From Paragorgia papillata (lineage: Eukaryota > Cnidaria > Anthozoa > Scleralcyonacea > Coralliidae), in contig JAWNZC010000220.1 of NCBI GenBank assembly GCA_035771165.1, positions 214,501 through 278,500 of the forward strand: a stretch of DNA of 64,000 bases. Reading direction: 5' to 3'. Of this stretch, positions 56,784-64,000 are shown piece after piece. The translations under genes were made by a program, and so were the position numbers. Under the pieces are notes generated by a model. The model saw only the letters and a program-made list of their open reading frames with translations. It was not told the origin of the DNA and did not search any database. Every line of letters begins with the position of its first letter. Position 1 is the stretch's first letter.

Positions 56784-58154
56784 ATGGCTAGTGATGAAAA
56801 TTATGAATCATGGGCAGAAAGAATATCTAAACGTCTGAAAGGCATTCGAAAAAGACCAGAATTAAAAGACGTAATAAACGATTTAGAGAAAGAACTGAAA
56901 GAAATTGTAAAGAAATTTAAGGAACACGGTGAATGCAATCAAGAATTACAATCAGAAATTCACCGTCTGGAAAGCCGAATCGATGAGCTTGAAGCCGATA
57001 AGAAATCACTAGAGTGCCAAGTGAAAGAAAATCGGGAAAAAATCCAGGAAATGGAGAATAGATTTGCTTTAGGGCAAGTAACGTGGTTATTAGAGCGAAA
57101 TCTTGCCACGTTAATTCTTCCAGAATATGAAGAATTTGGTCTGGCGGATGCTTGGGTAGACATGCACGGTTGGTTAGACGATAATGAGAAAACCCCACAA
57201 GGAGAAGAACAAAAACAGCTTTTGATCGATATATTGTCATTAGGTACGGAGTATGGAGTGAAGTTTGACAGATACTGGCAGGCAATGCTTAAGCTACGGC
57301 AGCTGAGAAACCCAATTGCTCACCCGGACAAGGTTTCCCTGAATGACGCGAGATCACAAATCCAACGATATCTCCCTCGAAAGAAAAAGGAATGTTTATA
57401 CATAATTATGATAGTAGAAAAAGTAAATTGCTTGATGAAGTTGGGTAAATTAGCCAGCAGCTTCCAAGAGGATGTTGTTAGCTTTGTCTGCAACAACAAG
57501 GAAACAAGAGGGATCCAAGCCATGACTTCCTGGTTGAGAGAGAACGCGGAAAACAGCAGAGCACGAGAGTTGCGCAAACGATGGATGTATGTGACAGATG
57601 GAAAAGTTTGGACCAAAAACCACCACTGTGCCCTAGAAGCAATGGTAAAATTCAAACGAAAGATTTCCATTTTGCAAGATGTCGACCTCGACACGACAAA
57701 GAAGTATATTGTCGATTTCGTTCCAGAAGAGCAGAAAGTTCAGTGCATTGATATTATAAATACAATGAAAAAGCTGAACGGATTGCGATTAGGCCAACTG
57801 GCTTTCAACTTCCAAGAGAACCTTGTTACGTATGTGATCCACGACGGAAGCCAGGAGACAGTGGCAGAGATGATAGATTGGCTGGAAACCGCAGAAAGAA
57901 CAGCAAGCCGAAATGAAGCTGCCAAACGATGGAAGAATATTACCGATACAGTGGTATGGACGCAAGAGCACACTCAAACACTGACTACATTGGTAGCTCT
58001 AAAGGGAAAAGTTGCCATTTCGGAAAGCATCGAGATTGACAAAGAAACAGCAATGATACATATGGTTGATTGTGTTCCGATGAATTTAATCCAGAAAGGT
58101 ATCGAAATCCTCGAGATGGCAGACCGATTTCGGCGAGAGGCTCGGTTAACTTAG
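56784..58154 (+). CDS. Coiled-coil protein with three HEPN-like modules
   Basis: A 456-residue single coding exon. A splice acceptor (AAAACAG, ending 56777) lies 6 nt before the ATG, the same layout as 45321-46088. Residues about 10-93 are coiled coil (INDLEKELKEIVKKF; RLESRIDELEADKKSLECQV). Three homologous helical modules follow. Module 1 (96-218) starts LGQVTWLLERNL and holds R175-N-P-I-A-H180-P, a textbook HEPN RNxxxH-type motif. Module 2 (220-335) starts LGKLASSFQEDV; R292 is kept but the histidine position is L297. Module 3 (336-456) starts LGQLAFNFQENL; the R and H positions read G408 and S413. One catalytic-type and two degenerate copies therefore sit in tandem. Modules 2 and 3 share WL, RW and VWT..H landmarks with the first gene. 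RNA cleavage or RNA-gated dimerisation is an inference; the fallback is a helical repeat protein of unknown function. Confidence 0.82.
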   Translation: MASDENYESWAERISKRLKGIRKRPELKDVINDLEKELKEIVKKFKEHGECNQELQSEIHRLESRIDELEADKKSLECQVKENREKIQEMENRFALGQVTWLLERNLATLILPEYEEFGLADAWVDMHGWLDDNEKTPQGEEQKQLLIDILSLGTEYGVKFDRYWQAMLKLRQLRNPIAHPDKVSLNDARSQIQRYLPRKKKECLYIIMIVEKVNCLMKLGKLASSFQEDVVSFVCNNKETRGIQAMTSWLRENAENSRARELRKRWMYVTDGKVWTKNHHCALEAMVKFKRKISILQDVDLDTTKKYIVDFVPEEQKVQCIDIINTMKKLNGLRLGQLAFNFQENLVTYVIHDGSQETVAEMIDWLETAERTASRNEAAKRWKNITDTVVWTQEHTQTLTTLVALKGKVAISESIEIDKETAMIHMVDCVPMNLIQKGIEILEMADRFRREARLT

Positions 58155-58389
58155 CCAGGTTTCTTCTGTGACTTCCTTAACACTATAGTTCACCATATTT
58201 TTCAGTATCTTTTATCAACTATTTTGTTGTGTGATGGGCTTCTGTATATAATAACTATTTGCACACTTGGGTTTAATTATTTAAAATATAGTGACTGCGT
58301 GTATATTTCTGTTTCTTATATTAGAAACATCAGTGTCTTCGATAGGCTATACTATAGTGGTCAGCAAATACGGACTATATCCGACATTT
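58155..58389. other. 3' flank of the second HEPN-like gene
   Basis: No clear AATAAA. The next feature is a MITE. Confidence 0.4.
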
Positions 58390-58925
58390 TTAGCTTTTAA
58401 GGCCCTGTTTAGGGTGACCCTTCTAGAAGGGTTACCCTTTGAAACGAGTCAAAAGATAGCCCTTGTTTACATGGAGTGAGGGTGACCCTTGTAGAAGGGC
58501 TAACTCTTCTAATAGGGTCACCTTCGTTCAGCGTGACCTTTACTCTATTTTCGGTTTACATGTTATTGTTGGCGTCATTTACTTGATATTTTCAAAATAT
58601 TTCACAAGGCCTGGTGTATAAGAACAGGAAGGGCAGCCACATGGCGAAAATCATTAAGATATTTTGTTCGGTACGCGTTTTTTTTTTCTCATTGGAACAT
58701 AACCCGGCTGGCCAGGGTCACCCTCGCAAACGCGTTTACATGGCTTATGCAAACAAATAGATAGCCCTGCCGCCAGGGTTACCCTAGCAAGCAGATAGGG
58801 TAACCCTCCTCCTAGGGTAACCCTCCCTCTCATATAAAACAAACCTTAAAATAAACAGGAAAATACAATAGAGGGTAACCCTTCTAAGAAGGGTTACCCT
58901 CCCTCCATGTAAACAGGGCCTAAGT
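58390..58925. mobile_element. TIR element with GGCCCTGTTTA ends
   Basis: TAAGGCCCTGTTTAGGGTGA at the left mirrors the right end TAAACAGGGCCTAA. Subterminal 'agggttaccct' and 'agggtgaccct' palindromes recur about ten times. The right tip plus adjacent DNA is duplicated just after ('tgtaaacagggcctaagtca' at 58911 and 58976). Confidence 0.8.
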
Positions 58926-59342
58926 CACTTCGTATAACTTTTAATTTAATTGTACAACTCTATTATTCCCTCCCTGTAAACAGGGCCTAAGTCACTTCGT
59001 ATAACTTTTAATTTAATTGTACAACCCTATTATTCGCGGCTCTGTGAATATCCAGCACTATTCACCTCCACTTCGGTGAATAATTGTTAAATACAATAAA
59101 GTTCTAAAATTTTAGAAGGCCGAAAGTTTGGAAACACTCACTGACGGGTTATTGATCGACAAAATATATAGTCGAATGAAATAATATTTATAATGTATAC
59201 AGCTTAAAAGTTTTTGTACACGTTTACTAAGTTTATATGTATCTACAAATAAAATGTTTGTTATCACCTCGTTTTACAACTAATTTCTCGGCGTTTTGAT
59301 GTTATATAAACGGGAACGCTTTCTTGTACTTAATAGCCGTAG

Positions 59343-59865
59343 AAGCTCTATTAAGTCCCCCCCTCTCTCTAATAAGTCCCCTCTCTATTAAGATCCCCCT
59401 TTAGACCTTCAATTTTCTAATAACCCACTCCACCCTCTTTTAAGCCGCCCCCCCCCCCCCCCCCCCCCCTCACCTCTCCAAAAACCAAAACGGTTCATGA
59501 CGTGTTAAATTAACGGTAGCGTACTATATTCTTCATGTGAACGTCTCTTATATCAAACTTCATGTGTGACAATTTTAAGACATGCTTTTAAAACTCTGAT
59601 TTAAGGATATTAACAATCCTTCTTGACAGGCATAATGCACTGTATGTTCCCAGAAGTGATATTTAGCAGTACTATTAAACTCATAGTGTTTATTAACGCT
59701 AGTATTTCAGAAAAAATATACTACAAACTGCTTGTCTTATATTTCAGTTTTTAGCTTTCACAGATCTTTTTAATAACCCCCTGTTAACCCCCCCTTTTTT
59801 TTTTTATTGCGTCCCCCTCTCTGGTCCCAAAATTGTAGTCCCTCGAGGGGCTTAATAGAGCTATT
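59343..59865. mobile_element. TIR element with AGCTCTATTAAG ends
   Basis: AGCTCTATTAAGTCCCC at the left mirrors GGGGCTTAATAGAGCT at the right. The interior has 'aataagtcccctctct' repeats and a poly-C run of about 20 at 59448-59469. Its right end is about 160 bp past the ACAD9-like stop codon. Confidence 0.75.
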
Positions 59866-60023
59866 TAAGTAACCACTGTTTCCCACTCACTGATATACAA
59901 CGAAACGTCTTTAGAGATTCGCGTGCATAATGTATACAATAACCAGAACAGTTCAATTGCAGTAGTTGGGACATCGTTACTCACAGTTACTGAGAATTAT
60001 AAGATATCCAAAAACTTACAGTT

Positions 60024-62922
60024 CTATAAACTCAGCGGATGACGTGGAACTTGAGCGTTGCCTTCAAAAACTCCAGCGGCAATCTTTTCAAGATTAGAAT
60101 CACCGTTCCTGATGGTTCCTGAAATGTTGAAGATACGACTGTAATTCGTATAGCACAGTATTAACCTGCTGTACGGATCATAAATTAATATTGGCCATAT
60201 TGGATTTAAAACACGAGGCGATAACCGAGTGTTTTAGATCTGATAAAACACGTACTGCGAATGTTTTAAATAGCTTCAAAAACGACCCATTTGGTAAGTT
60301 CATTGGCGTAGTAAGTTTGAAAAATAACGTTGTCTAAGCCGAGAAAATCAAAGCTAAAGTTTATGTAAATCAGGAGGATTTTTTTATCAGATATAAAACC
60401 ACGGATATGGTACTGATTACCTTTGTGTTTACGTGAATTATTAATGAGTTTTTGAATGATGTTTCGGCCACTAATGAAACCATAGTTAATAGAACATATA
60501 CATGGTTTGGAAGCTCTATTGTCTTTCAACATGAAGCATGGTCATGTTGAACCGTGGTTGAACTGACAATGGAGTTACTTATATGGAAGTAAATTCTATG
60601 GACACATGATGATGAAGCACCACAACACGTGATGATGAAGCAACTCACTAATTAAACCCGATCGTTGCTATTGGACGACTGCTTCATTATACAGAAAATA
60701 TGAATACCGTAAAATTGCACAAATTTCCATAAACTTGAACAAAAACATAGAACAATCACTTTGGACGAGTTTCCGAACCATGTATATGTTCTATTAACTA
60801 TGATGAAACTTACTCACATGTGTCGATTATCATGAAACGCATTAGAGTTTACTGCTCTACTTTTGTGGGGAAATAGGAAAATTTTTTATATAATAAACAG
60901 AACAATACATGTCGCCCGACGTTTTCACACGCACGTACGCATAACCTCTTCCGCTAAAAAGAGCGAGTGGGGGCGAGGCAGATAGGCGGAAAGGGGAAAG
61001 CGGGCCTGACTCTGTCAGGTTAACACAAATGCATGCGCTCGCGTGTTAAGCCGTAATCAAACGAGAACGCAAGTCATCGCAAGTTGGCAGTCAGAATTTC
61101 TGTGGCGGTCGTTTGAAGACCCAAATTAACAAAATAAAGGTTTCATGAGTGTTTTAAACAAGTTTTAACTTTGTCACGGTACATAATATTTTCGGGAAAC
61201 TATTCAGAGCGGCTGGCTGAGATAGCGTGACTGCCAACTTGCGATGACTTGCGTTCTCGTTTGATTAGGGCTTTACAGTCATTTGCAACTCGCTTTTCAC
61301 CAAAATCTTCTGAAGTTCGTTTGGAAGTTCGTTCGGAAGCCCACAAGTTCGTAGTTCGTTTTGAACTCTACATTTGATTGGTTGATTGGTTCTAGCAGCC
61401 AATCAAATGCGTAGTTCAAAATGAACTTTGAACTTCCCAACGAACTTCCGAAGATTTGGAATGTGAAAAGGAAAAGTTAGTTGCAAATGACTGTAATATA
61501 TCAATACATATCCAAATCGATGCGCACATGCATTTTATTACAATGCTTTACCTTGCTTTATCTCGCTCAGCGCTCTCTTGTTACGAAGATAGGCTTCATT
61601 ACAGAATGTAGTAGCCAATAAAACCTAAATTGGAGTACAAAAACTACATTTAAAACATGGTTGCATCGTTAAAAACCCAAATATCGATTCCAAACTTCAA
61701 ATAATATACGTTTTTAAATTCTAACCATAAAAAGCCCTTACTTCCATTCTACCATTTCCCCCCAATTCTACTGACACCATGCAGCATTGCAAACTTAACA
61801 ACTAGAGTATACAGTACAAAGGTTCATGGAATTGAACAGCAGTCTTACTTCATAATCAGCATTAGCATCTTGTTTCGTGAGGGTTCTTGTTGCCCTTGAT
61901 AACACAGCTGTCATACCAAACATATCAATGGCCACGTTGGACATTCTTTTTAAAAGTAGTTGTTGATCTATGATAGTCTGATGCCAAGAGAAAAATAAAT
62001 CCATGAGTATATAAAGATAATGTTTGTTTGCTTGTTTTTGAAGAGTTTCCCAGACATAGTAGCAACGACAGATAGCAACCACGAACGAACGAACAAACGA
62101 ACAAACGAACAGATGAACGAACGAACGAACGAACGAACGAACGAACGAACGAACGAACGAACGAACGAACGAACGGACGAACGAACGAACCGACGAACGA
62201 ACGAACCGACGAACGAACGAACGGATGAACGACGAACGTACGAACGTACGAACGTACGAACGAACGAACGAACGAACGAACGAACGAACGAACGAACGAA
62301 CGAACGAACGAACGAACGAACGAACGAACGAACGAACGAACGAACGAACGAACGAACGAACGAACGAACGAACGAACGAACGAACAAGCACAAACACAAA
62401 CACAAACACAAACACAAACACAAACACAAACACAAACACAAACACAAACACAAACACAAACACAAACACAAACACAAACACAAACACAAACACAAACACA
62501 AACACAAACACAAACAAACAAACAAACAAACAAACAAACAAACTATAACAAAAAAATTTTGGTTACTTTTAAATTCACTGTTACCTTCTTATATTTTCTG
62601 AGTAATTTTTCTGACGCGACGCCAAAATCAACAACATTTTCTTCCAGCTGTTTGGCTCCGTTCTATATAGTCAACAAAAGCATGTAGTTACATTCTTTGT
62701 CATTTATTTCAGCATTGTTATATTCTATTTATCAAGAAATAATACATGTTTAAAACTAGAAACAAATATATGCCTCGTAAGATTAGAAAGTGCTTTACCT
62801 TTAATTTCGGGTGCACTACGTCGTCGATGTTTATTTTGTTCTTAATACCCACTGCATACTTTGCACGTTTGAATAACGTCTTCGCTAAAAGGCCACGGTT
62901 TGCAACTGGACTCTTTACAGCT
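60024..62922 (-). CDS. ACAD9: ACAD9-like acyl-CoA dehydrogenase, last five coding exons (5' part outside window)
   Basis: Exons on the minus strand: 62922-62799, 62662-62585, 61977-61849, 61624-61552, 60118-60024 (TAG at 60026-60024). All splice sites are GT-AG and phases agree, giving about 165 C-terminal residues. They match the C-terminal helical domain of ACAD9/VLCAD: DDVVHPKLK, KQLEENVVDFG, DQQLLLKRM, then FGMTAVLSRATRTL, VLLATTFCNEAYLRN and the end RHPLSL. GMTAVLSRA and VLLA.TFC.EAYL favour ACAD9 over VLCAD. ACAD9 is a mitochondrial FAD protein that helps assemble respiratory complex I and can oxidise long-chain acyl-CoA; this part forms the membrane-associated, non-catalytic end. The catalytic domain and transit peptide would lie past position 64000. 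It converges with the second HEPN-like gene. Confidence 0.9.
60200..60808. mobile_element. Two adjacent palindromic elements, ACAD9 intron
   Basis: 60200-60450 is a family D copy ('aacgacccatttggtaagtt', ending GTGAATTATTAATGAG). 60462-60808 mirrors 'accatagttaatagaacata' with its complement and shares 'gttgctattggac' with the element at 12891-13205. The order repeats that in TBK1 intron 8. Confidence 0.7.
61046..61497. mobile_element. Two abutting TIR MITEs, ACAD9 intron
   Basis: 61046-61274: TTAAGCCGTAATCAAACGAG mirrors CTCGTTTGATTAGGGCTTTA. 61272-61497: TTACAGTCATTTGCAACT mirrors AGTTGCAAATGACTGTAA, with an inner 'gattggttgattggttctag' / 'agccaatcaaatg' pair. The two abut with almost no gap. 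Confidence 0.8.
62075..62543. repeat. Compound microsatellite CGAA / CAAACA / CAAA, ACAD9 intron
   Basis: About 300 bp of (ACGA)n with a few GGAC/CCGA/GTAC interruptions, then about 20 units of ACAAAC, then (AAAC)n. It is 606 bp in from two exons of the ACAD9-like gene and has no stops on either strand, creating long Thr/Asn/Glu/Arg or Val/Arg/Ser/Phe frames that are not genes. Confidence 0.95.
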
Positions 62923-63039
62923 CTACAAGAGATTAATGCCGGTTTGAAGTTGCAGTTGGCGAAAGCAAATACTAAATAGCAAGTTCGATAGTATCGTGCA
63001 TAGTATACAGTTCTACTCATGGCCCAGTTCCAGGTGGTA

Positions 63040-63290
63040 ACGGTTTTCCCGATAGCTCAGTTGCTTACAACGCTAGTCTATAGACCAGAGATCGCAATGT
63101 CATCACAGTGTTAGGAGGGGAGGGGGGGGGGGGGGGGGGGGGGGGGGTGATTATCCATATTTTCAATTGGAGCATTCGAGCCAGTGCGAAGTGACTGAAT
63201 TGCAAAGGGCGCAGCTCAACGTGGCCGAGTCAAAGGCATATATTAAGATGCTAGGACGACGAGGGCGGTTAAAAAGCAAGATAAATTTTA
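63040..63290 (+). mobile_element. tRNA-derived SINE with poly-G insertion
   Basis: A tRNA-like head CCCGATAGCTCAGTTG, then CTAGTCTATAGACCAGAG, shows an A box and an anticodon stem (GTCTA/TAGAC). The B box is degraded and followed by a run of about 25 G. The tail 'cgtggccgagtcaaaggcat' resembles 'gcagagtcgaaggcatatta' at 40653. Confidence 0.55.
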
Positions 63291-63384
63291 CAATTTAAAG
63301 AAGTCACGGTTAACTGACTATTATATTTAATATTTGAAGCTAGTTTAAGACTTCCAAAACGCCCCAGTATGTTGCTAAAATGAT

Positions 63385-63900
63385 TGTAGTGTCTGTATTG
63401 AAGTCAGGGCTGCAAATTACTGTTGGACATCGGACAATGTCCGACCAAATTTTGCAAATGTCATAACAAAACCAAATTGTCATCGGACATAGTGTCCGTG
63501 CAAATAAAATATATTGTCTGATCAAGAAATTCGGCTTTATGTTGTTGAAAGAGAAACTTCTCTTTTTGAGAGAAAAATACCGATTTCCTTTCGTAATTCT
63601 ATCGACTAGATTGAGCATGTTTGAATTTTAAATGTTCCGTACCTGAATCGGTCTTCTGAGAGAAACTGATAGTAATTAAAATTACTCTGGTACCAAGGAG
63701 TTAAAACAATGTATAAGTATAACACACGCGCGCGCCGCTAAACAGACGAGTCAGACGACCGTCACGAAAACTGGCTTTATATCATGAACTCAGAACTGTA
63801 TTCTGAAGAATTATATGTCCAACAAAATGTAGTGATAATGGTTTTATGTCCGAACAAATTTTTGTAATGACTGACCAAAAAGTGGCGTTGTAGAAAGAAC
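63385..63900. mobile_element. Decayed element with GTCCGAC palindromes
   Basis: CAGGGCTGCAAATTACTG opens a stretch in which 'ggacatcggacaatgtccga', 'catcggacatagtgtccg' and 'ttatgtccgaacaaattt' recur. This suggests a hAT-type non-autonomous element; the right end was not located. Confidence 0.4.
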
Positions 63901-64000
63901 GAGGAAGGTGTTCAGATTACTCTATAGGGAGCAAAAATTATTCATTCTCTTTGTTTTACAACTAGAATTATTTTGTTTAAATGACGACGTCGTTGACGTT

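Noticed and set aside
61795..62541. One 248-codon minus-strand protein with Val/Arg/Ser/Phe repeats
   Set aside because: Its last third is a genuine ACAD9-like exon, but the repeats are the intronic CGAA/CAAACA microsatellite; good splice sites bound the exon.

Overview
This is an AT-rich window of animal nuclear DNA. Genes have GT-AG introns, and the spaces between and inside them are full of short inverted-repeat elements, SINEs, LINE remnants and microsatellites. Gene content (a TBK1-type kinase, a gremlin-type BMP antagonist, an ACAD9-type acyl-CoA dehydrogenase) and the style of the LINE and MITE families fit a cnidarian, probably an anthozoan. That placement rests on recalled families and is an inference.

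Layout. 1-3681: inverted-repeat elements, then a likely promoter and 5' UTR exon (about 2300-2415). 3682-22190 (+): a complete TBK1/IKK-epsilon kinase gene of 25 coding exons, which splice in phase into 784 residues. At least seven of its 24 introns carry tandem repeats, including about 66 copies of a 48-bp unit in intron 2. 22191-28825: MITEs, a 52-bp minisatellite, a possible two-exon short RNA gene (23220-24165) and one unassigned ORF. 28826-32172 (-): a complete two-exon gremlin/DAN gene of 146 residues; its first coding exon is only 17 nt. 32173-45320: mostly mobile-element debris, including two LINE fragments and a tandem tRNA-like array. 45321-46088 (+) and 56784-58154 (+): two single-coding-exon genes of one family, each a coiled coil followed by one or three copies of a helical module with HEPN-type R-x4-H motifs. 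60024-62922 (-): the last five coding exons of an ACAD9-like gene that starts beyond the right edge.

The genes are independent eukaryotic loci, not an operon. TBK1 is the central kinase of antiviral STING/MAVS-type signalling. HEPN domains are commonly RNases or RNA-binding modules in defence. The pairing of TBK1 with two uncharacterised HEPN-like genes is suggestive but not proof of a shared pathway. The items most worth a second look are the HEPN-like family (one intact and two decayed active sites in one protein), the hairpin-forming 48-bp array in TBK1, the inversion of its core between introns 1 and 2, and an IRF-type element beside the presumed TBK1 start site.
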